DNA from: DATNPH01 sp036703315
GTDB taxonomy: Bacteria; Cyanobacteriota; Cyanobacteriia; Cyanobacteriales; Coleofasciculaceae
Length of the DNA stretch: 50,806 nt
NCBI GenBank assembly: GCA_036703315.1
Contig: DATNPH010000150.1
Location: 1 to 50,806, forward strand
Direction: 5' to 3'
The translations under genes were made by a program, and so were the position numbers. The notes beneath the pieces were generated by a model. The model did no database searches and had not been told where the DNA came from. It saw only the letters and a list, made by a program, of their open reading frames with translations. Positions 43,518 to 50,806 of the stretch are shown here, piece by piece. Position 1 is the first letter of the stretch; every line of letters starts with the position of its first letter.

Positions 43518-44005
43518 TTATTCATGCAGGAGGTCTACTGTAAAGCAAATCTACGAAACACTAAGTGTGAGTCTGACGCTTACGACAAGCGAGCACAAGC
43601 GATCGCACTCAGGTTAACCAGCGAAGGCCGGCTTGCAGTAAGTAATCTTACTGTGTAAAGGGACTAACATACTGTCCCAACCAATACACTCGCCAAGCCA
43701 ATAAGCCTACAGAACATAGCGCTTGGCGCATCGTATTTTAAAGGTTAAGAAAGAAAACCTCATTGAGTTTGCTTCTTTTCCCGCCTTGTATCCTAGGTCT
43801 ACAAACTTACTTGCTTTACAGCCTTTTTTGTAAACAAGGCGATGAACAGCTTAATGTGAGAGCGTGAACTTAAGTTAAAGAAAGACTACAAAATATATCT
43901 TTCCTAAACTGATGTGTTCTTTTGGTCTACCTCACCTTTAGTCACTTCAAACTTAGAATTAGTATTTTTCCACTAGATCGTCCCTGTCACTAAAGGATGT
44001 TGTAG

Positions 44006-44401
44006 ATGATACAAGCAGAACAATACTACAGAATCCTTGAGCTAGAACCAGGAGCTTCACCGGAGGAGATTCATCAAGGCTACCTAGATTTAACCTGGGT
44101 GTGGCACCCTGACCGTTTTGCAGGTAATCCTCGGCTACAAGAGAAAGCTCAACATAAGCTTCAACAACTCAATGAAGCGCATGAGCGGTTGCGTTCTTTC
44201 CGAGCTACTCGTCAAACAAAAGATTTACGCGCTAAGTCTAAACCACAACCATCCTCGACCCCACACAAGCAATCCTCTACAAATGGGTTGCACCAACCAA
44301 CCGTGAATCAGGCTTGGACAGGAGACAACGAAGCAACTGTTGAAAATTTTAGCAAGCGCGTCAGTTTCAAGGGTCGCGATGTCAATGAGTGGTTAGATTA
44401 A
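44006..44401 (+). CDS. J-domain (DnaJ-like) protein
   Basis: A 131-aa protein with an N-terminal J domain (EQYYRILELEPGASPEEIHQ, catalytic HPD at 34-36 in VWHPDRF) and a Ser/Pro/Lys-rich tail ending SFKGRDVNEWLD. It would stimulate the ATPase of an Hsp70 (DnaK). It lacks the G/F and zinc-finger regions of full DnaJ, so it is a type III J protein. The C-terminal motif may bind a specific client; unknown. Confidence 0.93.
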   Translation: MIQAEQYYRILELEPGASPEEIHQGYLDLTWVWHPDRFAGNPRLQEKAQHKLQQLNEAHERLRSFRATRQTKDLRAKSKPQPSSTPHKQSSTNGLHQPTVNQAWTGDNEATVENFSKRVSFKGRDVNEWLD

Positions 44402-44483
44402 TTGGTAAATGGAATTTAGGGTTTTCAGTAAGGGTTGTCCCGTAACGTGTCTACGCTAGGGGGCAACCTCTGTACTTGATTAC

Positions 44484-44801
44484 TTAATTGCTTAAAGTCT
44501 CTACATTGTGTCGGAAAGCAATTAGGGCATGACCATTGCGACTCTCCAATAGGGAGCGGAGAATATCGTCAGACTCTTCCAGCGTTACAATTGTCTTGAT
44601 TTCGATGTTGGTATTGAAACCAGCAATATCCCCCATTCGTCTGCCGTGACCGCCTTCGCCTAATACTTCGCTAAGGGTGTAGCCAGTTACCCCCTTGCTT
44701 TTCAGGAGTTTCACAATGCGATCCCTCAGCACAGATTCACCAATAATGGTGATCAAGACGGCGGGTTTGACCAAAGAGGCTTCAGTAGACTCAGTAGACA
44801 T
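44484..44801 (-). CDS. PII-like signalling protein
   Basis: This 105-aa protein has a PII-superfamily ferredoxin-like fold pattern: VLITIIGESVLRDRIVKLLK, then a T-loop region YTLSEVLGEGGHGRRMGD (about 41-58), then NIEIKTIVTLEESDDILRSL. The GHGRR loop recalls SbtB, the PII-like partner of the bicarbonate transporter SbtA, but it differs from canonical GlnB and there is no transporter gene beside it. It may bind an adenine nucleotide and regulate a membrane transporter. The target is unknown. Confidence 0.78.
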   Translation of the reverse strand: MSTESTEASLVKPAVLITIIGESVLRDRIVKLLKSKGVTGYTLSEVLGEGGHGRRMGDIAGFNTNIEIKTIVTLEESDDILRSLLESRNGHALIAFRHNVETLSN

Positions 44802-45022
44802 AAATAACTCCTACAATAGTGTTTTCAACAGGTATGACAGGCAGCACAAAGCAGACTCGAGTGCACTCTTGACGAGCACCTTATTAAAGCTCGTTAGAAA
44901 TCAACTGCCAGTTAAAGATTGATTCAGAGCATCAAACTCTGAGAGTTCAACTGACAAAAATTTTCTCCTGCCATGTAATAGTCTAAAATGCTTGTGTCCT
45001 GTGTAGCCTAACAAATCGTTAA

Positions 45023-46012
45023 TCAAATCAATCTGAGAGCACCGATCAGCACAAACTTGCCATAAAGCTTTGTTCTTGTTCCATACATTTCCAGTCTAAT
45101 TAGACTGCCATCTTTGTGCTGTCCTTTGAATTTACAGCAGACATTTTTAGTTTGTCCCTGAAGACACTCGTTTATCTGCTCATTGATTAGGTTGCGATCG
45201 CTTGGCGCTATGAGGTCAAGGACTGATTCTAATGAGACAAGTTCACCGAATGTAAAGCCAAAAATCTCCGCAAATCTAGAGTTCGCGTATAGAAAATTTC
45301 CCTCCCCAAAAATGATGTAAATGCCGAGAAGCGCAATTTCCCCCCCACTTGGCAGTTGCTCGTCTATTTTTTGAAACCTTTTATCTGCCGACTGCTTATC
45401 TGCCTGCTGGCGTTCAGTATAGAGTCGAGCATTGTCAAGAATCAAAGCCATTTGCTCGGCAGTCATCTGCATTAGATTTACGTATCCGGAATTAAAGTGT
45501 TCTGGGTTAGAATGCATTAGGGTAAGAACGCCCAGTAACTCCTTGCCCTTAAGGATCGGTAAACATAGTACAGAACGAACAGAATAAGGCTGATTGGGCA
45601 GCGTCAGCCAACGCTCATCATGCATTGTGTCAGCAATCAGTCCGACTTGACGGTTGCGGATAACCCAGCCAGCCAATCCTTTGTCTAGAACCTCGCCAAC
45701 TAATCGCTGCCGTTGAGCACGGATGGTAGCACCACGAGCCAGGATACTTTCAGTAACGACACCATTGGTATCTAGTAAAAACAAGCTACCTTCTTGAGCG
45801 CCAGTTAGGTCACGAGCAATGTTCAAAGTCTGTTGCAACATAGCTCTGAGCATCAGCTTTCCCGTCGCTGTTTGCAACATTGTTACGAAGCTTCTAAGTA
45901 GCTGACTTTGAGCATCGAAAGCAACTTTTGTTATTTGGAGTTCGGCAACTTCTTGACGCAGTAATGATATTTCGTTAAGTAGCTCTTCTTTAGATTTGTC
46001 GCGATCGCTCAT
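45023..46012 (-). CDS. GAF-PAS sensory protein without output domain
   Basis: This 329-aa protein starts with a short coiled coil (ELLNEISLLRQEVAELQ), then a GAF domain (about 50-205, MLQQTLNIARDLTGAQEGSL, GLAGWVIRNRQVGLI, VLCLPILKGKELLGVLTLMH) and a PAS domain (about 225-325, FGEGNFLYANSRFAEIFGFT). It ends after the PAS domain with no kinase, GGDEF or response-regulator output. It could act by dimerising with a separate kinase. No partner gene is adjacent, and the ligand is unknown. Confidence 0.88.
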   Translation of the reverse strand: MSDRDKSKEELLNEISLLRQEVAELQITKVAFDAQSQLLRSFVTMLQTATGKLMLRAMLQQTLNIARDLTGAQEGSLFLLDTNGVVTESILARGATIRAQRQRLVGEVLDKGLAGWVIRNRQVGLIADTMHDERWLTLPNQPYSVRSVLCLPILKGKELLGVLTLMHSNPEHFNSGYVNLMQMTAEQMALILDNARLYTERQQADKQSADKRFQKIDEQLPSGGEIALLGIYIIFGEGNFLYANSRFAEIFGFTFGELVSLESVLDLIAPSDRNLINEQINECLQGQTKNVCCKFKGQHKDGSLIRLEMYGTRTKLYGKFVLIGALRLI

Positions 46013-46259
46013 TGGACCTCTATTAGTAGAATACGCTGGAGATTTATGATTCTAAGTGTGAGTTGTTGCGTGGCGATCGCTCACAGACCAAAAATTTTTA
46101 GCTTATTGCCCAGCCTAGGACTAGGTTCCTGCTGCCAATAGCTGAAAAGGTGATAAGTCATAGAGACATTTGTTAGCAAAATTATCTCCTACTATCAACC
46201 GTTTATGAAACTGAAACAATTGGGAATAGCTGTCGGTCGATGGAGATAGTTACCAATGA

Positions 46260-47075
46260 ATGAGAAATACTACTATGACTAGGTTCATACGTTCATCACG
46301 CTTTATAATACTGGCATTCCTACTAGCAGTGATTGTAACAGTAGGGCTTTCAGTCAATGCGCTGGCACAGATGCAAGCTCCCTCAAGGTCTAGTTCACTC
46401 AGCAGGAAGCTGGGAAATGCCTTCCGTCCACCCCGTGGTTCAGGAGCGCCTGGACCAGTGAATACCGTTTCTGGAGGAACACGCCAGGGAAGAGACGAAG
46501 ATCTTGGTCGTTGCATTCCAGGTAATCGATCGCTAGTCGCCCTCGTTCCGAATTCCGGCATCGGTGAAACAATGGCTGAGTATCCAACTATCTTTTGGTA
46601 TATGCCTCAGACAACCGCTTCGCAAGTGGAATTTGTTGTGCGAGATGCAAAGGTTAATGATGTGTATCGAGTCCAGTACGCATTACCAAAGTCTACCAAC
46701 GGTATGGTCACTACTCCTGGTATCAGGAGTTTGACTCTTCCCGCCTCTGCTAACCTCCCCCCTCTTGAAATTGGTCAGGACTATCACTGGGAATTAGCTT
46801 TGATTTGTAATTCTTTTGATCGGTCAGCTGATATTGTTGTGGAGGGATGGATTAGGCGAGTTGCACCTAACCCAAGTGTGGCACTTCCTCGTCAGCAGAC
46901 AACCCCCCAAGAGCGTGTGGCTCTATATGCCGATGCTCGGCTGTGGTATGAGACATTGGTAGATCTAGTCCAGTTACGACGCGATCGCCCTAACGATCCA
47001 GATATAGTAGATGCCTGGAAAACACTGCTCACATCAGTGGGGTTAGACATGATTTCTGAACAACCAATTAATTAG
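46260..47075 (+). CDS. exported DUF928 protein
   Basis: This 271-aa protein has an N-terminal signal peptide (FIILAFLLAVIVTVGLSVNA, cleavage near ALAQ, about residue 36) and the cyanobacterial DUF928 sequence (PSTGxGxT-like SLVALVPNSGIGETMAEYP, PTIFWYMPQTTASQVEFVV, LEIGQDYHWELALICN). DUF928 genes often accompany CHASE2/TPR proteins in cyanobacteria; none is here. Periplasmic, function unknown. The stop codon lies within the left arm of a 16-bp inverted repeat. Confidence 0.9.
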   Translation: MRNTTMTRFIRSSRFIILAFLLAVIVTVGLSVNALAQMQAPSRSSSLSRKLGNAFRPPRGSGAPGPVNTVSGGTRQGRDEDLGRCIPGNRSLVALVPNSGIGETMAEYPTIFWYMPQTTASQVEFVVRDAKVNDVYRVQYALPKSTNGMVTTPGIRSLTLPASANLPPLEIGQDYHWELALICNSFDRSADIVVEGWIRRVAPNPSVALPRQQTTPQERVALYADARLWYETLVDLVQLRRDRPNDPDIVDAWKTLLTSVGLDMISEQPIN

Positions 47076-47120
47076 CCATTAGTCATCACTATTACTAAGA
47101 ACTAATGACTAATGGCTAAT
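47071..47120. terminator. 16-bp inverted repeat at the end of the DUF928 gene
   Basis: ATTAGCCATTAGTCAT (47071-47086) and ATGACTAATGGCTAAT (47105-47120) are perfect arms with an 18-nt loop. The left arm includes the DUF928 stop codon. It is built from the TAATGAC heptamer repeat and may terminate or protect the transcript. Confidence 0.6.
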
Positions 47121-47200
47121 CCCTAAAGACCGCAACTTGGTATAAAACAACCCTCTACAGGTCACACTTGGCACTCAATCAAAAATTGGTATAGGGGAGA

Positions 47201-48289
47201 TTAGGCGATCCCTACATCAGGTGACAAGTAGACATCCTGAATGGTGTGAAACAGCTTGATGCCCTCTTCAAACGGTCGCTGGAAGGTCTTGCGACCAGAA
47301 ATCAGACCAGAACCACCGGCACGTTTGTTGATCACAGCTGTACGAACAGCTTCGGCAAAATCGTTTTTACCCGATGCCCCACCAGAGTTAATTAGACCAG
47401 CACGACCAGAGTAGCAGTTGAGTACCTGATAGCGAGTCAGGTCAATTGGGTGGTTGGTGGTAAGCTCCGAATATACCCGCTCATTGGTTTTGCCATATAC
47501 CTTGGCACCAAGGGTTTTACCGATCGCACCATAGCCGTTATTGTTTTCGGGCAGTTTCTGCTTGATAATGTCAGCTTCGATGGTAACGCCCAAGTGGTTC
47601 GCCTGACCTGTGAGGTCAGCAGCAAGGTGATAGTCCTTATCATCTTGCTTGAAAGCACTATTGCGGAGATAGCACCAGAGGATGGTTGCCATACCAAGTT
47701 CGTGGGCGCGGGCGAAGGCGCGGCTGACTTCCTGTATTTGGCGGGTGGACTGCTCAGAACCAAAATAAATCGTTGCCCCGACAGCCACAGCCCCTAAGTT
47801 CCAGGCTTGCTCTACACTCGCAAACATGATCTGGTCATATTGATTCGGGTAGGTGAGCAGTTCATTGTGGTTAAGTTTCAAAATGAACGGGATGCGATGG
47901 GCATATTTACGCGAAACCATGCCCAAGACACCGAGTGTTGTAGCAACGGCATTACAACCCCCTTCGATCGCGAGTTTAACGATGTTTTCCGGGTCAAAGT
48001 ACATCGGGTTGGGGGCAAAGGAGGCACCGGCGGAGTGTTCTATCCCTTGGTCTACTGGCAGGATAGACAAATAACCCGTATTAGCAAGGCGTCCAGTGGA
48101 GTAGAGCTGTTGAAGGCTGCGTAGGACTTGAGGGTTGCGATCGCTTTGTGCAAATATTCGCTCAACCGAATCAGGGCCCGGTAGATGTAACAGTTGGCTG
48201 GAAACTTTCGCTTGGTAGGTGAGCAAGTCTTCTGCTTCTTCACCCAACCAGGATTCAATCGATTGAGGTGCAGATAATGTGGCGGTCAT
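47201..48289 (-). CDS. class I fructose-bisphosphate aldolase (DhnA/FbaB type)
   Basis: This 362-aa enzyme is of the archaeal-type class I aldolase group (FDP to DHAP + GAP, Schiff-base mechanism). Family features are ILPVDQGIEHSAGASFAPNP, EGGCNAVATTLGVLGMVSRK, PFILKLNHNELLTYP, GAVAVGATIYFGSEQSTRQI and the C-terminal GGSGLISGRKTFQRPFEEGI. The reactive lysine is not assigned here with certainty. Central carbon metabolism in the cytosol. It stands alone, with the N-terminal about 15 residues as a usual extension. Confidence 0.93.
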   Translation of the reverse strand: MTATLSAPQSIESWLGEEAEDLLTYQAKVSSQLLHLPGPDSVERIFAQSDRNPQVLRSLQQLYSTGRLANTGYLSILPVDQGIEHSAGASFAPNPMYFDPENIVKLAIEGGCNAVATTLGVLGMVSRKYAHRIPFILKLNHNELLTYPNQYDQIMFASVEQAWNLGAVAVGATIYFGSEQSTRQIQEVSRAFARAHELGMATILWCYLRNSAFKQDDKDYHLAADLTGQANHLGVTIEADIIKQKLPENNNGYGAIGKTLGAKVYGKTNERVYSELTTNHPIDLTRYQVLNCYSGRAGLINSGGASGKNDFAEAVRTAVINKRAGGSGLISGRKTFQRPFEEGIKLFHTIQDVYLSPDVGIA

Positions 48290-48405
48290 ATTGCTTTTCC
48301 TCAGGAATTCATCTAAAGAGGTAGCTGTTCTTTAATTTTGACAGTGCCTTACAGTTAGGCTGTACCTACAACGATAGAGTCTTGGTGACGCAATCTGCGA
48401 TCGCG

Positions 48406-48795
48406 TTAGTGATAGCCGATACCAAAGGTGAATCGTGCCGCTAGGTTGGTTGACGGCTGGATATATCGATGTATTGTTGCTGCCAGATAGATTTGAGTCG
48501 AGCCAGTGCTTCTTGCAGTATATCGTTGGGCTTCTTGTAGAATAACTAACCACAGGGCGTCGAGGGCTGGTAGATTTTTGCAACTGTGAATTAGGGTGTG
48601 GCAAGCCGCAATCCACTGTTCCAACTTACGGTAACTGACGAAGTAACTGCCGAGTCCTTGGATATGCACCCAAAGAACGTTGTGCCATCTTTGCCAGTTG
48701 AGGATACGCTTTTGGTTGATTTTCAGGTGTTTGGCGATTTGCCTAAGGGTAATGACGAAAGTTTTAGGGTTGATGCGGCGGCGTAGTGGTTGCAT
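48406..48795 (-). CDS. conserved hypothetical protein (129 aa)
   Basis: A basic protein (RRRINPKTFVITLRQIAKHL, KINQKRILNWQRWHNVLWVH) followed by IQGLGSYFVSYRKLEQWIAA and a weaker C-terminal region. The N-terminal helices with WQRWH and aromatic residues suggest nucleic-acid or helix-turn-helix-like binding, but that is inference. I recall similar proteins from other cyanobacteria without a function. The C-terminus past about residue 90 is less protein-like and may be read-through. Confidence 0.6.
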   Translation of the reverse strand: MQPLRRRINPKTFVITLRQIAKHLKINQKRILNWQRWHNVLWVHIQGLGSYFVSYRKLEQWIAACHTLIHSCKNLPALDALWLVILQEAQRYTARSTGSTQIYLAATIHRYIQPSTNLAARFTFGIGYH

Positions 48796-48875
48796 GGCAA
48801 TTTTGGGATTGAGGCGGAATTTAGAAGAACCTCTCCCCCTGCCCCTCTCCTATGAGGAGATGGGAGTCCCTTGTC

Positions 48876-48900
48876 CCCCCTTCCCTGGTAGGGAAGGGGG
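48876..48900. repeat. C-rich hairpin of a dispersed element
   Basis: CCCCCTTCCCT (48876-48886) and AGGGAAGGGGG (48890-48900) form an 11-bp stem with a 3-nt loop, flanked by CTCTCC/GGAGA repeats. Related in type to 43406-43512. Confidence 0.65.
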
Positions 48901-48920
48901 CTAGGGGGTTAGGTCTGCAA

Positions 48921-49175
48921 TTAATCGATGAGGAGGCGGCGACTGAGGACGCTCATCACTTCGCCAGGATTTTGGGTTGGTTGTGGCTTGCTCCATTCGC
49001 TGACTTGGGCGTAGCCAAGGCGATAGAAGGTGTGAATAGTGTTAGTGACGCCTTGGGGAGAACTGATGATTAAGACTTTGATGGGGTGTCGGTTGGGGTC
49101 TGATGGCGTGTTGGCTGGGAGAGGAGTTTCAGGCTCGGAGGTTTGGTCAGAGTCGGGAATAAAGTCTTCAGTCAT
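48921..49175 (-). CDS. conserved cyanobacterial hypothetical protein (84 aa)
   Basis: After an acidic, Pro/Thr/Ser-rich N-terminus (about 1-30), the conserved core reads HPIKVLIISSPQGVTNTIHT then FYRLGYAQVSEWSKPQPT and ends GEVMSVLSRRLLID. I recognise this core as conserved in cyanobacteria with unknown function. It is divergent from the XRE regulator gene, and the two share a promoter region with paired palindromes, so it is a likely target of that regulator. Confidence 0.8.
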   Translation of the reverse strand: MTEDFIPDSDQTSEPETPLPANTPSDPNRHPIKVLIISSPQGVTNTIHTFYRLGYAQVSEWSKPQPTQNPGEVMSVLSRRLLID

Positions 49176-49202
49176 TGGGATTTACCTGCTTTTACTTTCA
49201 TT

Positions 49203-49255
49203 TGTTCCTTATATGGAACAATAGTATCTTACCTTAGTTCTCCATATAAGGAACA
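49203..49255. promoter_or_regulatory. paired palindromic operators in divergent promoter
   Basis: TGTTCCTTATATGGA (49203-49217) and its exact complement TCCATATAAGGAACA (49241-49255) are inverted 15-bp arms. The left arm extends to TGTTCC-TTATAT-GGAACA, itself nearly symmetric. They lie between the divergent starts at 49175 and 49292 and are likely binding sites for the XRE protein. Confidence 0.7.
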
Positions 49256-49291
49256 TTTACTCAGTTATGAGCCTCTGACAAAATCTGAGGC

Positions 49292-49531
49292 ATGGGAAAA
49301 GCAGGCAAAGCCCTTAAGCAGGTATTGGAAACCTATGGCATTAGCCAAAATCGATTAGCAGTGGTGATGGGAGTTGGGCGATCTAATGTTCACCGCTGGG
49401 CTTATGAGGTTGCCGATCCTGTCGGTGATGCAATCCTCGAAATTAGGAGGGGACTACAGAAAATTAACCCTGCTGCGGCAGAGGAGTTTATTCGGTTGTA
49501 TCTGGATGAGTCTAATGAGGATGAGGGGTAA
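49292..49531 (+). CDS. XRE-family HTH regulator (79 aa)
   Basis: A small DNA-binding protein: KALKQVLETYGISQNRLAVV, MGVGRSNVHRWAYEVADPVG is a clear XRE/Cro-type helix-turn-helix, with the recognition helix around RSNVHRW. It continues into a short acidic helical tail (EEFIRLYLDESNEDEG) that may dimerise. It is divergent from the 84-aa conserved hypothetical and separated from it by two palindromes, so it probably autoregulates and controls that gene. It is not paired with a recognised toxin. Confidence 0.88.
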   Translation: MGKAGKALKQVLETYGISQNRLAVVMGVGRSNVHRWAYEVADPVGDAILEIRRGLQKINPAAAEEFIRLYLDESNEDEG

Positions 49532-49562
49532 TTGTAGGGAATGAGGGGAGCGATCGCTCTAC

Positions 49563-49742
49563 CTACGGGTGATTATTAGGATTATCGGTTAGCAATCCAG
49601 TAGTATGAGCAATTGTGAGCAGGCGATCGTCAGCAGTTAGAAAAACCAGTGAGGTGGATGTCGCTGTTGCAAAAGCAGGTTGAATACGCAGTACTGATGC
49701 TAGTTGGATAGCATCATATGCACGTAGCACTTCGACTGACTA
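49563..49742 (-). pseudogene. VapC-type PIN-domain C-terminal remnant
   Basis: The minus strand encodes SVEVLRAYDAIQLASVLRIQ then VFLTADDRLLTIAHTTGLLT and NPNNHP before a TAG. This is the C-terminal half of a PIN nuclease, with the catalytic Asp regions (RAYDAIQLA, TADDRLL). A stop precedes it in frame and the N-terminal half with the first Asp is absent. It is a dead toxin gene; no antitoxin remains. Confidence 0.8.
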
Positions 49743-49864
49743 AAATTCGATATAAGGATTCATCCCTGGAACAGGAGAGGGCATAGACAAAAAAGTCAAC
49801 AATTACGTGGATTATAAGTAAAATCCATTGTTGGAGTTAAGGCAAAAGATAAGAGCGTGAATAC

Positions 49865-50806
49865 CTAGTCAAACTCCGTTTGGCAATAGGCATTAAGGAG
49901 ATGGATACAGTTAGCGATCGCACCCAGATGAGCAATTTCATAACCGTGGGTATTCTGCGTTGGGAAACTTAAGCAGGCAGCACGAGCAACATGACCAAAC
50001 TTCATTGCAATTGAGGCATCGCTACCAAATCCACTAATAGCTGCCAGTTGTAGAGGCACATCAACAGCTTTTGCTGCCTGCCGTAGTTCCCAGTTTAGTC
50101 CTTCATCATAAATGCCATAGCCATCCTGAGACAGCAGTACTGGCGCTGCTCCATCCGCGATCGGATATTCTGACGACAGAGGACAAATTTCCAGAGCAAT
50201 CAAAGCATCCAGACGTTGATTCTGAGTGAAATACAGTGCTCCAATTGCCCCCACCTCTTCCTTCGCCGACGCCACTAAATAAGTATCAACAACTGGCGTT
50301 TTCAGCTGTTCAGCTAGGGCTAACAGAATAGCGACCGAAGCCTTATTGTCAAGGGTATAACTAGCAATATAATCTTTCAGCCGCACGGGTCGCTTGCGAT
50401 GCTTCCCGATCACCATGCGGGTTCCTGGTCGCACACCAGCTGCTTCTAACTCTTCTAGTGTACATTTAGTTTCAATCCAAGCATCTTCCCAACGCACTGG
50501 GACATCTTCCTGCTGAGATTTTTGAGGGGATTCATGGGAAACGTGGCGTGAACCGAAGGAGAGAATGCCACTAATCGTTTGATTATCACCCAACAAATCG
50601 ACAACACCCTCACCATAAACCCATGGGAAGGAACCACCGAGTTTACGAACTTCAACACATCCCGCCTCCCCTACGGTTTTGACAAGCGCTCCAATTTCAT
50701 CTTTGTGACCAGTAATGGCAACAGCATGGTTTGAATCCTGTCCCGCAATTTTCGCAATGACATTACCCGCATTATCCTGCCAAACCTCTACTCCCAGAGC
50801 TTTAAA
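49865..50806 (-). CDS. M42-family aminopeptidase, partial (start outside window)
   Basis: The frame is open to the right edge, giving 314 codons. It has the M42/M20-like binuclear metal site: GHKDEIGALV (first His-x-Asp), DNKASVAILLALAEQL (bridging Asp), ASAKEEVGAIGALY (catalytic and metal Glu pair), an acidic residue in ALEICPLSSE, and a final His in NTHGYEIAHLG. Usual M42 has an Asp in the ALEIC position (ALVIDV-type), here Glu, worth noting. The enzyme removes N-terminal residues from peptides, in the cytosol. The lid domain and N-terminus are outside the window. Confidence 0.92.
   Translation of the reverse strand, partial: FKALGVEVWQDNAGNVIAKIAGQDSNHAVAITGHKDEIGALVKTVGEAGCVEVRKLGGSFPWVYGEGVVDLLGDNQTISGILSFGSRHVSHESPQKSQQEDVPVRWEDAWIETKCTLEELEAAGVRPGTRMVIGKHRKRPVRLKDYIASYTLDNKASVAILLALAEQLKTPVVDTYLVASAKEEVGAIGALYFTQNQRLDALIALEICPLSSEYPIADGAAPVLLSQDGYGIYDEGLNWELRQAAKAVDVPLQLAAISGFGSDASIAMKFGHVARAACLSFPTQNTHGYEIAHLGAIANCIHLLNAYCQTEFD

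Larger units (their letters stand above)
43035..44005. other. 971-base intergenic region with tRNA remnant and C-rich repeats
   Basis: Contains a tRNA 3' remnant (43219-43260), a broken short reading frame starting at 43362, a C/G-rich palindromic element (43406-43512), a possible 44-codon frame at 43524-43658 (MQEVYCKANLRNTKCESDAY...), and an AT-rich stretch upstream of the J-domain gene. No intact gene is supported. Confidence 0.55.

Noticed and set aside
1..50806. CRISPR arrays, complete insertion sequences, prophage genes, rRNA genes
   Set aside because: No regularly spaced direct repeats, no transposase or integrase frame, no phage structural genes and no rRNA sequence were seen on either strand.

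Overview
This window is chromosomal DNA from a cyanobacterium, probably a filamentous one. The palindrome GCGATCGC (HIP1) occurs throughout. Several genes belong to families I know mainly from cyanobacteria: DUF1825, DUF928, a cyanobacterial-type LexA, small conserved hypotheticals, and a peptidoglycan-binding protein with the leader METLAYLHLA. Spacers carry the degenerate heptamer-like and C-rich palindromic repeats typical of filamentous cyanobacteria. The genus cannot be fixed from the sequence. Most of the window is ordinary housekeeping DNA. There is no phage, complete insertion sequence, CRISPR array, rRNA gene or intact tRNA gene.

Layout. 0-6 kb: end of acetyl-CoA synthetase, ACT-domain malic enzyme, SRPBCC protein, pentapeptide-repeat protein, ilvD. 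6-8.4 kb: VKOR-type thioredoxin-domain protein, then a chromosomal actin-like ParM with a ParR-like ribbon-helix-helix partner. 9-13.6 kb: exported protein with three peptidoglycan-binding repeats and a beta-propeller, then a DUF1400/alpha-beta hydrolase. 14-18.3 kb: argF, lexA with a consensus LexA box, AmpG-like permease, a small membrane protein and a GNAT enzyme. 18.3-22.6 kb: AT-rich M20 peptidase, Lin0512 protein, a SnoaL-like gene broken by an 8-bp tandem duplication, and a DhaM-HPr-EI fusion. 22.9-28.1 kb: pyrF and partner, tyrS, class A penicillin-binding protein. 28.2-34.7 kb: DUF1825, TM2/SHOCT and ComEA-like pair, moeA, RDD protein, then rpmG-rpsR-RNase II. 34.7-41.5 kb: small unknown proteins, a STAS protein, a TIGR03960-type radical SAM protein, GNAT and DIP1984 proteins. 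41.5-50.8 kb: accessory-looking stretch with two dead PIN-domain genes, a divergent tsf/rplL pair, a tRNA 3-prime remnant, C-rich palindromes, a J-domain protein, a PII-like protein, a GAF-PAS protein, DUF928, class I aldolase, an XRE regulator with paired palindromic operators, and an M42 aminopeptidase running off the right edge.

Most notable: (1) a non-canonical L7/L12 plus EF-Ts pair, with altered residues, outside the usual rplJL and rpsB-tsf contexts; (2) a frameshift fully explained by an exact 8-bp tandem duplication; (3) the chromosomal ParM/RHH cassette; (4) the fused PTS phosphorelay without DhaK/DhaL nearby; (5) the XRE divergent promoter with matching operators; (6) three protein-coding genes carrying intergenic-type repeat sequence read in frame. 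I found no complete system that is clearly unknown; the rplL/tsf pair is the best candidate for unusual biology.
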